Origin: Rhodobacterales bacterium
GTDB taxonomy: Bacteria; Pseudomonadota; Alphaproteobacteria; Rhodobacterales; Rhodobacteraceae
Direction of reading: 5' to 3'
NCBI GenBank assembly: GCA_025362795.1
Contig: JANYFE010000078.1
Span: 40,525 to 104,524 of the forward strand
DNA: 64,000 bases
The translations under genes were made by a program, and so were the position numbers. Below, one piece after another: positions 27,854 to 36,768 of the stretch; within the stretch, counting starts at the first letter, position 1; each line of letters begins with the position of its first letter. The notes below the pieces were generated by a model that worked only from the letters and a program-made list of their open reading frames with translations, was not told where the DNA came from and made no database searches.

Positions 27854-29245
27854 ATGGGGCGGGGGCGCATTCGCGGGGCGGCAGCAAGTCTTGCCGTGAC
27901 GGTCGGACTCAGCACGGCTGTTGGTCACAGCCAGGTCACCAACGCCACGCCGCCTCAAGCGCCGCCGCGCCTGACATTGGATTTTTCCAGCAGCCTGACC
28001 CATGACAGCAACCCGTCGCTCGCTTTGTCCGGTGCGCGGCCCAGCACGACCTTTGACAATGCCTTCGCCCTGAACTTCAACACCGCGACCCCGCAACAGA
28101 CCTTCGCGTTCTCGGCGGATGGCGTGCTGCGGGCGTCAGAAGGCGCGGGCGACAACGGCCTGCATTTCCGCGACCCCGGCGTAAAACTGTCCTATCAGAT
28201 CACGAACGGCAATACGCTGTTCTCGGTCAACGGGGCATACAAACAGACCCTCGCCAATCTGTTCGAACCGGTCGGCGGCTTTTCGACCGATGTGATTGCG
28301 ACAACCGGTACCATTACGACACAGACCGCCGGCTTCAATTTCCAGACCGGCCTGAACAACCCGCTGGGTTTTGACCTGTCCGGCACCTACAGCGACCGCA
28401 GCTACAGCCAGACCACGGACCCGAACGTGTTCGACAGCCACACGCAAAGCCTGAACGCCGGCGTTCATCTGCGCATGGCATCGGGCGACACGGTTGGCCT
28501 GACCCTTGGCACCAATGATCAGTTCTACGAGAACACGCTTGGCACCACCCGCAAAGGCCAGACCGCCCGGCTGCAATACAGCCGCAACCTGCGCCCCGAT
28601 CTCAAGCTGAACGCGTCGGTCGGCACCAGCAAGAACACCACCCGCATCACCGGCGGCACAATCCAGAACCAGTCCTCGGGCGCGGTCGGCAGCATCGGCC
28701 TGGTGCGCACTTTTGCCACCGGCAACACCGCCTCCGCCACGCTTCAGGCCGACCGCGATGCGCTTGGCGCCCGCAACACGCTGACCTTCGGCGCCGATAT
28801 GGCGCTGCCCAACGGCAAACTCGCAGCCACCCTCGGCATGTCGGAACGCGCCGGCGCAGGCGGTCAGGTGATCGGCACGCTGTCCTACACCCACACCTTG
28901 CCGGTCGATGTCATTGGCGTGCAAATCTCTCGGCAAGTCGCGCTGAATGCGGATGATATCGACATTGCCAACACCAACATTGATCTGACCTACACACACA
29001 AACTGTCCGTCGTCGCAAACTTTGGCCTGTCGCTGAGCATGGCAGCCACCGGCAGCGCCGGCGGCGGTGCCGTCGCAAGCGCGTCACGCCAGACACTCCG
29101 GGCGACCTATTCGCATGACCTGCCCGCCGGATGGCAAGTGTCAGGCGGCTACCAGTATCGCGCACTCAACAAATCGGCCTCCGGAAACGCGGATTCAAGT
29201 TCGGTCTTTCTGACCCTGAACCGCAAGTTCACGCTCCTCCCCTGA
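27854..29245 (+). CDS. Outer membrane beta-barrel protein of the polysaccharide locus
   Basis: 463 residues. After a signal peptide the sequence is a long run of alternating beta strands with Ser/Thr/Asn-rich turns, such as GFDLSGTYSDRSYSQ and GWQVSGGYQYRAL, and it ends in LTLNRKFTLLP, like many outer membrane barrels. Position directly after the Wza-like gene and the overall build match the barrel protein found with PEP-CTERM/exosortase systems, which may form the export pore. No enzymatic motif is seen. Confidence 0.78.
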   Translation: MGRGRIRGAAASLAVTVGLSTAVGHSQVTNATPPQAPPRLTLDFSSSLTHDSNPSLALSGARPSTTFDNAFALNFNTATPQQTFAFSADGVLRASEGAGDNGLHFRDPGVKLSYQITNGNTLFSVNGAYKQTLANLFEPVGGFSTDVIATTGTITTQTAGFNFQTGLNNPLGFDLSGTYSDRSYSQTTDPNVFDSHTQSLNAGVHLRMASGDTVGLTLGTNDQFYENTLGTTRKGQTARLQYSRNLRPDLKLNASVGTSKNTTRITGGTIQNQSSGAVGSIGLVRTFATGNTASATLQADRDALGARNTLTFGADMALPNGKLAATLGMSERAGAGGQVIGTLSYTHTLPVDVIGVQISRQVALNADDIDIANTNIDLTYTHKLSVVANFGLSLSMAATGSAGGGAVASASRQTLRATYSHDLPAGWQVSGGYQYRALNKSASGNADSSSVFLTLNRKFTLLP

Positions 29246-29249
29246 TACA

Positions 29250-29903
29250 GTGGTAACGCTGATGGTCCTGTGGACCAAGGTCCGCCGCATGCCGCCAGTC
29301 CTTCTGGTGCTGATCGGCCTGTGCGTTTTACCGGAACTTGTGCTGCAGGGCGCTGACCGCGGGCTTTGGGGCGCACCGGAATGGCGTTTCGCCGCCTATG
29401 CCCTTGGTGGCTTCTGGCCCGGCCTGTTGCACGACTGGCGACCGAACTACCGCGGCCAGCCGGAACTGATGTTCGTGACCTACGGCTTCCTGCACGCGGG
29501 CCTCGTGCATCTGATCGTGAACATGATGTCCGTCGTCTCGCTGGGGCTCGTCGTCGTGGACCGGATCGGTCAGCGCGGGTTCATCCTGCTCTATGGCCTG
29601 TCGCTGCTCGGTGGCGGCATAGGTTTCGGCTTCCTGTCGAACGCCACTTCGCCGATGGTCGGGGCCTCTGGGGCGCTGTTCGGTCTGGCGGGCGGCGTCA
29701 TCGCCTGGGCGCAACTGGATCGCCGCGCCGAAGCATTGTCGCTCTGGCCCGTCGCCCGCGCCCTGATCTGGCTGTTCGCGGTCAACGTCATTCTCTGGTT
29801 GGTGACCGGCGGCCAGCTGGCCTGGCAGACCCATCTGGGCGGCTTTCTGGTCGGTGCCGCCGCTGCGTTGCTCCTCGACAAATGGTTCGCCACCGACATC
29901 TGA
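29250..29903 (+). CDS. Rhomboid family intramembrane serine protease
   Basis: 217 residues from the GTG at 29250; ATGs at 29262 and 29289 are possible, the last having AAGGT seven bases upstream. Six membrane helices are visible. GASGALFGL holds the catalytic Ser of the GxSG motif and QTHLGGFLVG holds the catalytic His. Rhomboids cut membrane helices within the bilayer. It begins 4 bp after the barrel gene, so it is part of the polysaccharide operon; cleavage of a tailed surface protein is a possible role (see findings). Confidence 0.87.
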   Translation: MVTLMVLWTKVRRMPPVLLVLIGLCVLPELVLQGADRGLWGAPEWRFAAYALGGFWPGLLHDWRPNYRGQPELMFVTYGFLHAGLVHLIVNMMSVVSLGLVVVDRIGQRGFILLYGLSLLGGGIGFGFLSNATSPMVGASGALFGLAGGVIAWAQLDRRAEALSLWPVARALIWLFAVNVILWLVTGGQLAWQTHLGGFLVGAAAALLLDKWFATDI

Positions 29904-29932
29904 AACCCGGCCGCCCGCACGTCAGCGGGCAT

Positions 29933-31294
29933 TCACGCCCCCCGGATCAGTGCGCTGATGTCCGCCAGCTTGCGCCCCACCAGATCCGGCTGGCCCCGCG
30001 CCTCGATGTTCAACCGCAGCAGCGGCTCGGTATTGGACGCCCGCAGATTGAACCGCCAATCGCCAAACTCCAGCGACAACCCGTCCAGTTCCTCCCGCCC
30101 GCTGGCCTGCGGCCCGTAAACCGCATCCACCGCCGCCACCACGCGCCGCACATCGGCCACCCGAAAGTTGATCTCGCCCGAGGATGGAAACGCCGCCCGC
30201 CGCTCTGCCAGGATCTGACGCAGGCTCTGGCCCCGGCGCGCCACCAGTTCGGCCACCAAAAGCCAGGGGATCATCCCCGAATCGCAGGCCATGAAGTCGC
30301 GGAAATAATGGTGCGCCGACATCTCGCCGCCATAGACCGCACCGGTTTCACGCATCTTCGCCTTCAGAAAGGCATGCCCGGTCTGCGCCATCACCGCCCG
30401 CCCCCCGGCGCGCGCCACCACATCGACCGTGTTCCACACCACCCTCGGATCATGGATCACGATCGCACCGGGCTCTTTCGTCAGAAACGCCTCGGCCAAA
30501 AGCCCCACAACATATTCGCCCGCCACAAAGCCGCCCGCATCGTCGAACAGAAAGCAGCGGTCGAAGTCGCCGTCCCAGGCCACACCGAAATCCGCCCCCG
30601 CCCCGCGCACCGCATCCGCCGTCATCGGCTGGTTTTCCGGCAACAGCGGGTTCGGGATGCCGTTGGGAAAGCTGCCGTCCGGGTCATGGTTGACCCGCAC
30701 AAACCGCAGCGGTGCCCCGCGCCGCGTCAGTTCCGCCGCAATCGCGTCAAAGGTCGGCCCCGCCGCGCCATTGCCGGCATTGACCAGCACCGTCATCGGC
30801 GTCAGGGCGGCGACATCGACAAACGACAGTACACGCGCGACAAACGCCTGCCGCACATCCACCCCGCGCCGGCCCCCCCTGACCGCCGCCGCAAACGCCC
30901 CCGCCTCGGCCACCGCCTTGATCCGCGCCAACAGCGCCGGTTCCACCGGTGCCGACCCGGCCTTGACCAGCTTCATGCCGTTGTAATCCATCGGATTGTG
31001 CGAGGCGGTCACTTCAATCCCACCATCCGCTTCCAGATGCGCGGTGGCGAAATACATCTCCTCGGTGCCGCACAGGCCAAGGTCCAGCACCTCGACCCCC
31101 GCCTCCCGCAAGCCCTCTGCCACCGCCGCGGCCAGGGCGACCGACGATTGCCGGCAATCGCGCCCCAACACCACCCGCCGCGCCGCGATGACCTGCCCGA
31201 ACGCCCGGCCGATCCCCGCAGCGACGTCCTCGTTCAACTCCGGCCCCAGCCGCCCGCGAATGTCATAGGATTTGAAACACGTCAGCTCGACCAT
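29933..31294 (-). CDS. manB: Phosphomannomutase/phosphoglucomutase
   Basis: 453 residues from the ATG at 31294, which has AAGGA eight bases upstream. TASHNP at residues 96-101 carries the phosphoserine, DGDFDR at 241-246 binds magnesium, and the C-terminal SNTEPLLRLN is the phosphate-binding loop. It interconverts hexose 6- and 1-phosphates and feeds mannose-1-phosphate to ManC. It closes the polysaccharide region, converging on the rhomboid gene with 29 bp between stops. Substrate preference between mannose and glucose cannot be decided; algC is an equivalent name. Confidence 0.92.
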   Translation of the reverse strand: MVELTCFKSYDIRGRLGPELNEDVAAGIGRAFGQVIAARRVVLGRDCRQSSVALAAAVAEGLREAGVEVLDLGLCGTEEMYFATAHLEADGGIEVTASHNPMDYNGMKLVKAGSAPVEPALLARIKAVAEAGAFAAAVRGGRRGVDVRQAFVARVLSFVDVAALTPMTVLVNAGNGAAGPTFDAIAAELTRRGAPLRFVRVNHDPDGSFPNGIPNPLLPENQPMTADAVRGAGADFGVAWDGDFDRCFLFDDAGGFVAGEYVVGLLAEAFLTKEPGAIVIHDPRVVWNTVDVVARAGGRAVMAQTGHAFLKAKMRETGAVYGGEMSAHHYFRDFMACDSGMIPWLLVAELVARRGQSLRQILAERRAAFPSSGEINFRVADVRRVVAAVDAVYGPQASGREELDGLSLEFGDWRFNLRASNTEPLLRLNIEARGQPDLVGRKLADISALIRGA

Positions 31295-31421
31295 TACCTG
31301 CGTCCTTACCAGCCGACGCTCTCCTAACAGGCCCGGTCGCCACCTCAAACAGCAAACTGGATCAGCCTGACCGCCCGTTCGGCCCGCCCACCCAGCGCTT
31401 GCCATTCATCTGTTCCTAAAT

Positions 31422-31462
31422 ATCCCGCAGGGGGTCCGGGGGATGCGAAATCCCCCGGGTGT
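31422..31462. repeat. Palindromic intergenic repeat, copy 1
   Basis: A 9 bp stem (CCGGGGGAT at 31436-31444 and its complement at 31450-31458) with loop GCGAA follows the sequence AATATCCCGCAGGGGGT. A related element lies at 34698-34736. Such short GC hairpins are common between genes in Rhodobacterales. It lies just beyond the 3' end of the minus-strand deacetylase gene and may act as a terminator. Confidence 0.6.
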
Positions 31463-31464
31463 CG

Positions 31465-32568
31465 TCACAGGCGCAGCGCCCTGGCTTGCGCCTCCAGCCG
31501 CGCCCGCTGAAACGCCACCATATCCGCCGCAGGCTGGTTCTCCTCAAGCAATACCAGCAGCGGGTCCACCACGCCTGACGCCAGCCCCGAAAATTCCTCC
31601 ACCACCGCCAGCCCGCAAAACGGCACCATCACTTCGGAATAGCCGCCCTCATGCGCCGCCACCAACCGCCCGCCGCACAACTCGCCCGCCAGGGCCTTGA
31701 CCCTGGACGCCATCCAACGAAACGTCCCCGAATGCGCCAGCATCCGCGCCAAGGGGTCATAGCCATTGGCATCAAACCCCGACGCCACCACGATCAGATC
31801 CGGCCGGAACGCCCGCAAAGCCGGTTCGACCAGCAGGTTGAACGCATCCAGATAGCCCTGATGCCCCGACCCCGGCAGCAAGGGCACGTTCAGGTTGCAC
31901 CCCCGCCCTTCGCCAATGCCCCGCTCCGAAGTCAGTCCCTGATAGGCCGGAAAGCAGTTTTCCTGATGCAGCGAAATCGTCAGCGTATCGCCCCGCCCAT
32001 AGTAAATCGCCTGCGTCCCGTTGCCGTGATGCACGTCCCAATCCACCACCACCACCCGCAACGGCCCGGCAACCCGCGCCGCCTCCAGCGCAATGGGAAT
32101 GTTCGCCAGCAGGCAAAACCCCAGCGCCGCATCCGGCAGACAATGATGCCCCGGCGGTCGCGACAGCGCATAGGCATTCGCCACCTCGCCCTTCAACACA
32201 TCCAGAACTGCCCGCTTCACCAACCCCGCCGACAACGCCGCAATCTCATACCCGCCGCGCCCAAACGGCGAATCCTCCGCCAGAAACCCACCGCCCGCGT
32301 CTGAGGCCGCCCTGAACCGCTCCAGATAGTCCGCCGTATGGACGCGGCGCATGTCGTCCCATGTCACCGGCTCGGCATCCCGCACATCCAGCCGTTTCCA
32401 CAACCCGCAGACCTCCAGCAGGTTCTTGAACCGCCGCTTGGTCTCGGGGTTCTCCGCCTGCCCGCCGCCCGCCATCGGTTGCAGCCAGCCGCCAACCTGC
32501 AAGAACAGGGCCTGCTCGCCCGTCGTGTGCCACAGACACCGCTCGTCGTGATAAAATCCCGTCGCCAT
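31465..32568 (-). CDS. Histone deacetylase-like amidohydrolase (class II type)
   Basis: 367 residues. RPPGHHCLPDAALGFC, DWDVHHGNGTQ and SGFDANGYDPLARM carry the two His, the zinc-binding Asp and His, and the catalytic pocket of the arginase/deacetylase fold. The N-terminal GFYHDERCLWHTTGEQAL matches the bacterial HDAH branch. In bacteria these enzymes remove acyl groups from small molecules such as polyamines, or from proteins. It is divergent from a second deacetylase gene, with 93 bp between starts. Confidence 0.9.
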   Translation of the reverse strand: MATGFYHDERCLWHTTGEQALFLQVGGWLQPMAGGGQAENPETKRRFKNLLEVCGLWKRLDVRDAEPVTWDDMRRVHTADYLERFRAASDAGGGFLAEDSPFGRGGYEIAALSAGLVKRAVLDVLKGEVANAYALSRPPGHHCLPDAALGFCLLANIPIALEAARVAGPLRVVVVDWDVHHGNGTQAIYYGRGDTLTISLHQENCFPAYQGLTSERGIGEGRGCNLNVPLLPGSGHQGYLDAFNLLVEPALRAFRPDLIVVASGFDANGYDPLARMLAHSGTFRWMASRVKALAGELCGGRLVAAHEGGYSEVMVPFCGLAVVEEFSGLASGVVDPLLVLLEENQPAADMVAFQRARLEAQARALRL

Positions 32569-32661
32569 CCCGCCCTCCGTTTTTGCGACAATGCCGCATC
32601 CTTGGCCTCTTGCGAAGCCCGCGCGAATCCCGTCACATCACCGCATCAGAAAGGCCACCGC

Positions 32662-33564
32662 ATGACACTGGTTTTCGCCCATGACGCCGCGACGCATCAC
32701 CTGACGCCACCGAGCCACCCAGAGCGGGTCGCGCGGGTTACTGCGGTGGAAAAGGCTCTGATCGGCCTGACAGTGACGCGCAGGGTTTCGCCGCCCGCTG
32801 CTCAGTCCGATCTTTTGCTGTGCCATCCGGCCCCCTACCTCGCCCGCCTCAAAGCCGCCGAACCGACCGAAGGCTTCGCCCAGATCGACCCTGACACCTG
32901 GATGTCCCCCGGCTCGTATCAGGCCGCCTCCCGCGCCGTAGGGGGTGCCTGCGCCGCCGTCGATGCCGTCCTCTCGGGCGCGGCCAAAAATGCCTTCGTC
33001 ATCGCCCGCCCGCCCGGCCACCATGCCGAGACGGAAACCCCGATGGGCTTCTGCCTGTTCGGCACCGTCGCCATCGCCGCCAAACATGCGCTGCTGTCCG
33101 TGGCCAAGGTCGCGGTCGTCGATTTCGACGTCCACCACGGCAACGGCACGCAAGACCTTTTGTGGAACGAACCCCGCGCCCTGTTCGCCACCTCGCAGCA
33201 AATGCCGCTGTGGCCCGGCACCGGTGACCGTTCCGAACGCGGTGCCCATGGCCAGATCCTCAACCTGCCCCTGCCGCCCGGCTCTGACGGTGCCCATATG
33301 CGCGCCGCCTATGAGGCCGAAATCTTTCCCGCCCTCGCCGCGTGGAACCCCGACCTTGTCCTGATCTCCGCCGGGTTTGACGCCCATCAGGACGACCCCC
33401 TCGCCAACCTGAACTGGTCCACCGCCGATTTCGCCTGGCTCACCCATCGCCTGTGCGACTTTGCCCAGGGCCGGATGGTATCCTGCCTGGAGGGCGGCTA
33501 TGATCTGGACGCGCTGACGGCATCTGTCGCAGCCCATGTAGGTGTATTGCAGGAGCGCAGCTGA
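32662..33564 (+). CDS. Histone deacetylase-like protein (AcuC/HDAC family)
   Basis: 300 residues from the ATG at 32662 with AAAGG upstream. RPPGHHAETETPMGFC, DFDVHHGNGTQDLLW and SAGFDAHQDDPLANL hold the zinc ligands and catalytic His pair; all are intact. Its stop overlaps the start of xseB by one base, and xseB overlaps ispA, so deacetylase, xseB and ispA form one operon, an arrangement often seen in alphaproteobacteria. The biological substrate is unknown. Confidence 0.92.
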   Translation: MTLVFAHDAATHHLTPPSHPERVARVTAVEKALIGLTVTRRVSPPAAQSDLLLCHPAPYLARLKAAEPTEGFAQIDPDTWMSPGSYQAASRAVGGACAAVDAVLSGAAKNAFVIARPPGHHAETETPMGFCLFGTVAIAAKHALLSVAKVAVVDFDVHHGNGTQDLLWNEPRALFATSQQMPLWPGTGDRSERGAHGQILNLPLPPGSDGAHMRAAYEAEIFPALAAWNPDLVLISAGFDAHQDDPLANLNWSTADFAWLTHRLCDFAQGRMVSCLEGGYDLDALTASVAAHVGVLQERS

Positions 33565-33803
33565 TGGCCGACAAACCCGTTTCCGAGATGACCTTCGAAG
33601 AGGCGATGCAGGCGCTGGAGTCTGTCGTCAGCCAGCTGGAAAAAGGCGATGTCGCCCTGGAACAAAGCATCGCGCTTTACGAGCGCGGCGCGGCCCTCAA
33701 GGCCCATTGCGCCGCCAAATTGCAGGACGCCGAGGAAAAGGTCGAACTGATCCGCGCCGCCGAGGGCCGCGCCGTGGGCACCACCCCGGTGGAGGGGATG
33801 TGA
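33564..33803 (+). CDS. xseB: Exodeoxyribonuclease VII small subunit
   Basis: 79 residues, the usual size. FEEAMQALESVVSQLEKGD and LEQSIALYERGAAL are the two conserved helices that bind XseA. The complex degrades single-stranded DNA in both directions. The ATG at 33564 shares its first base with the stop of the deacetylase gene, and its own stop overlaps the GTG start of ispA. The large subunit gene is not in the window. Confidence 0.95.
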   Translation: MADKPVSEMTFEEAMQALESVVSQLEKGDVALEQSIALYERGAALKAHCAAKLQDAEEKVELIRAAEGRAVGTTPVEGM

Positions 33804-34663
33804 CGTTTCCCGACCGCCTCGCCGCCGATGCTGGCCTGATCCAGACCCGCCTCGACGCCGCCCTCGCCCATCTTCCCGACCAGCCCGTCATCCACGCCAT
33901 GCGCTACGCCCTGCAGGGCGGCAAACGCCTGCGCGGCTTTCTGGTTCTGGAATCAGCCCGCCTGTTTGGCATCCCTCCCGAACGCTCCCTAAGCGCCGCC
34001 GCAGCCGTCGAAGCCCTGCACGCCTATAGCCTCATCCACGACGATCTGCCCGCGATGGACAACGACGACCTGCGCCGCGGCCTGCCCACCGTTCACCGCA
34101 AATGGGACGAAGCCACCGGCATCCTCGCCGGTGACGCCCTGCAAACCCTCGCTTTCGACCTTCTGACCGACCCCGCCCTCGGTCCCGCCGACACCCGCAT
34201 CGCTCTGGTCCAGCACCTCGCCAAAGCCTCAGGAGCCGAAGGCATGGTCCTCGGCCAGGCGCTCGACATGGCGGCCGCCGCCAACCCCAACCTCACCCTG
34301 GCCGACATCACCACCCTGCAAGCTGGCAAGACCGGTGCCCTGATCCGCTTTGCCGCCGAAGCCGGGGCCATCATCGCCCAACAAGACCCGACCGCCCTGC
34401 GCCACTACGCCACCGCCCTTGGCCTCGCCTTCCAAATTGCCGACGACATCCTCGATGTTAGCGGCGACCCCGCCAAAACCGGCAAGCGCCTGAACAAGGA
34501 CGCAGCCGCCGGCAAAGCCACCTTCGTCTCCCTGCTCGGCCTTGAAGCCGCCCAATCCCGCGCCAAATCCCTGATAGACGACGCCGAAGCCGCCCTGTTG
34601 CCCTACCCAAACGCACAAAACCTGATCGCCGCCGCCCATTTCGTCCTGACCCGCGAAAGCTGA
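33800..34663 (+). CDS. ispA: Farnesyl diphosphate synthase (polyprenyl synthetase)
   Basis: 287 residues from the GTG at 33800, which has GGAGGGG directly upstream. HDDLPAMDNDDLRRG at residues 80-94 is the first aspartate-rich motif and FQIADDILDVSGD is the second; GGKRLRGFLV binds the substrate diphosphate. It condenses IPP with DMAPP and GPP to farnesyl diphosphate. It overlaps xseB by 4 bp, and dxs, the first enzyme of the same pathway, follows after 129 bp. Confidence 0.95.
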   Translation: MTFPDRLAADAGLIQTRLDAALAHLPDQPVIHAMRYALQGGKRLRGFLVLESARLFGIPPERSLSAAAAVEALHAYSLIHDDLPAMDNDDLRRGLPTVHRKWDEATGILAGDALQTLAFDLLTDPALGPADTRIALVQHLAKASGAEGMVLGQALDMAAAANPNLTLADITTLQAGKTGALIRFAAEAGAIIAQQDPTALRHYATALGLAFQIADDILDVSGDPAKTGKRLNKDAAAGKATFVSLLGLEAAQSRAKSLIDDAEAALLPYPNAQNLIAAAHFVLTRES

Positions 34664-34697
34664 GACAATTAGCCTAAAATATCTTTCATTTTGGCTA

Positions 34698-34736
34698 AAA
34701 TATCCCACGTGGGACTTGGGGGTGTGAAACCCCCGG
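34698..34736. repeat. Palindromic intergenic repeat, copy 2
   Basis: The sequence AATATCCCACGTGGGACTTG leads into a 6 bp stem (GGGGGT at 34718-34723, ACCCCC at 34729-34734) with loop GTGAA. It shares the AATATCCC start, the G-run and the GNGAA loop with the element at 31422-31462. It lies between ispA and dxs and could end or attenuate transcription there. Confidence 0.5.
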
Positions 34737-34792
34737 CGCTGGCCAAAGGCACTTCGCTTCCCATTCAACCGCAAACGGCCTAAACACAACCC

Positions 34793-36706
34793 ATGGAAAA
34801 CCGCCCCAAAACCCCGCTGCTCGACCGCGTTCGCACACCTGCCGACCTCAAGTCGCTGAACGACCGCGACCTGCGCCAATTGGCCGATGAACTTCGCGCC
34901 GAAACCATCGCCGCTGTCTCAGTCACCGGCGGCCATCTTGGCGCAGGCCTTGGCGTTGTCGAACTCACCGTCGCGCTGCACGCCGTGTTCGACACCCCGC
35001 GCGACAAGCTGATCTGGGACGTCGGCCACCAGTGCTACCCGCACAAGATTCTCACCGGCCGCCGCGACCGCATCCGAACCCTGCGCAGCGAAGGCGGCCT
35101 GTCCGGCTTCACCAAACGCAGCGAATCCGCCTATGACCCGTTCGGCGCGGCCCATTCCTCCACCTCAATCTCCGCCGCCCTCGGTTTCGCCACAGCCGCC
35201 GACCTTGGCGGCGATCCCGGCGACGCCATCGCGGTCATCGGTGACGGTGCCATGTCCGCTGGCATGGCGTTCGAGGCGATGAACAACGCCGGGGCCATGA
35301 AGCGCCGCCTGTTCGTCATCCTCAACGACAATGAGATGTCCATCGCCCCCCCGGTCGGTGCCCTCTCCGCCTACCTCTCCCGCATCTACGCCGGAAACCC
35401 GTTTCAAGAGTTGAAATCCGCAGCCAAAGGTATGGTTTCCCTCCTGCCCGAACCCTTTCAGGAAGGGGCCCGCCGCGCCAAGGAAATGCTCAAAGGCATG
35501 ACCGTCGGCGGCACCCTGTTCGAAGAGCTTGGCTTCTCCTACGTCGGCCCGATCGACGGCCACGACCTCGACCAACTGCTGCCGGTCCTGCGCACCGCCC
35601 GCGACCGCGCCACTGGCCCGATCCTGATCCATGTCATCACCAAAAAGGGCAAAGGCTATGCCCCCGCCGAACAGGCCCGCGACAAGGGCCACGCCACCGG
35701 CAAATTCGACGTGCTGACCGGCGTGCAGGCCAAGTCCGCCTCCAACGCCCCCAGCTACACCAAGGTCTTCGCCCAGGCCCTGATCCGCGAGGCCGAACAA
35801 GACGACAAGATCGTCGCCGTCACCGCCGCCATGCCCGATGGCACCGGCCTTGACCTGTTCGCCGCGCGCTTTCCGCGCCGCACCTTTGACGTCGGCATCG
35901 CCGAACAGCACGCCGTCACCTTCTGCGCCGGGTTGGCCGCTGGTGGCATGAAGCCGTTCTGCACGATTTATTCCACCTTCCTGCAACGCGGCTACGATCA
36001 GGTCGTCCACGACGTCGCGATCCAGAACCTGCCCGTCCGCTTTGCCATCGACCGCGCCGGGCTGGTCGGTCAGGACGGCGCCACCCATGCCGGGGCCTTC
36101 GACATAGCCTACCTCGCCAACCTTCCCGGCTTCGTCGTGATGGCCGCCGCGGACGAGGCTGACCTCGTGCACATGGTCGCCACCGCCGCCGCCCACAACA
36201 CCGGCCCCATCGCCTTCCGCTACCCCCGTGGCGAAGGCGTGGGCGTCGAACTCCCGGCCAAAGGCACCCCCCTGCAAATCGGCAAAGGCCGCATCATCCG
36301 CGAAGGCAGCCGCGTCGCCCTCCTCTCCTTCGGCACCCACCTCGCCGAAACCATCAAAGCCGCCGAAGCCCTCACCACCCGCGGCCTCACCCCCACCATT
36401 GCCGACGCCCGCTTCGCCAAACCCTTGGACCGCGACCTGATCCTGCATCTGGCAAGAACCCACGAAGCCCTGATCACCATCGAAGAGGGTGCCATCGGCG
36501 GCTTCGCCTCCCACGTCGCCCACCTCCTCGCCAACGAAGGCATCTTCGACACGGGGTTGAAATTCCGCAGCATGGTCCTCCCCGACACGTTCATCGACCA
36601 CGCCACCCCCGAGGCGATGTACCGCGCCGCAGGCATGGACGCGTCGCAGATCGAGGCCAAAGTACTGGAAACGCTCGGTGTGGCGGTGGTGGGGAGAAGG
36701 GCTTGA
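34793..36706 (+). CDS. dxs: 1-deoxy-D-xylulose-5-phosphate synthase
   Basis: 637 residues, the normal length. [15 protein letters not shown], the thiamine diphosphate motif [18 protein letters not shown], the [15 protein letters not shown] segment with the catalytic Glu, and [15 protein letters not shown] are all present. It condenses pyruvate and glyceraldehyde-3-phosphate in the first step of the MEP pathway. It needs thiamine diphosphate, and a thiamine uptake operon lies 13 kb away, although there is no direct link. No strong ribosome-binding site precedes the ATG. Confidence 0.97.
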   Translation: MENRPKTPLLDRVRTPADLKSLNDRDLRQLADELRAETIAAVSVTGGHLGAGLGVVELTVALHAVFDTPRDKLIWDVGHQCYPHKILTGRRDRIRTLRSEGGLSGFTKRSESAYDPFGAAHSSTSISAALGFATAADLGGDPGDAIAVIGDGAMSAGMAFEAMNNAGAMKRRLFVILNDNEMSIAPPVGALSAYLSRIYAGNPFQELKSAAKGMVSLLPEPFQEGARRAKEMLKGMTVGGTLFEELGFSYVGPIDGHDLDQLLPVLRTARDRATGPILIHVITKKGKGYAPAEQARDKGHATGKFDVLTGVQAKSASNAPSYTKVFAQALIREAEQDDKIVAVTAAMPDGTGLDLFAARFPRRTFDVGIAEQHAVTFCAGLAAGGMKPFCTIYSTFLQRGYDQVVHDVAIQNLPVRFAIDRAGLVGQDGATHAGAFDIAYLANLPGFVVMAAADEADLVHMVATAAAHNTGPIAFRYPRGEGVGVELPAKGTPLQIGKGRIIREGSRVALLSFGTHLAETIKAAEALTTRGLTPTIADARFAKPLDRDLILHLARTHEALITIEEGAIGGFASHVAHLLANEGIFDTGLKFRSMVLPDTFIDHATPEAMYRAAGMDASQIEAKVLETLGVAVVGRRA

Positions 36707-36768
36707 ATTCGCGTTTGGGTTGACTTTTCGGCCTGTGCATGGATCGGTCGAGACAGCCCGAGGTAACA

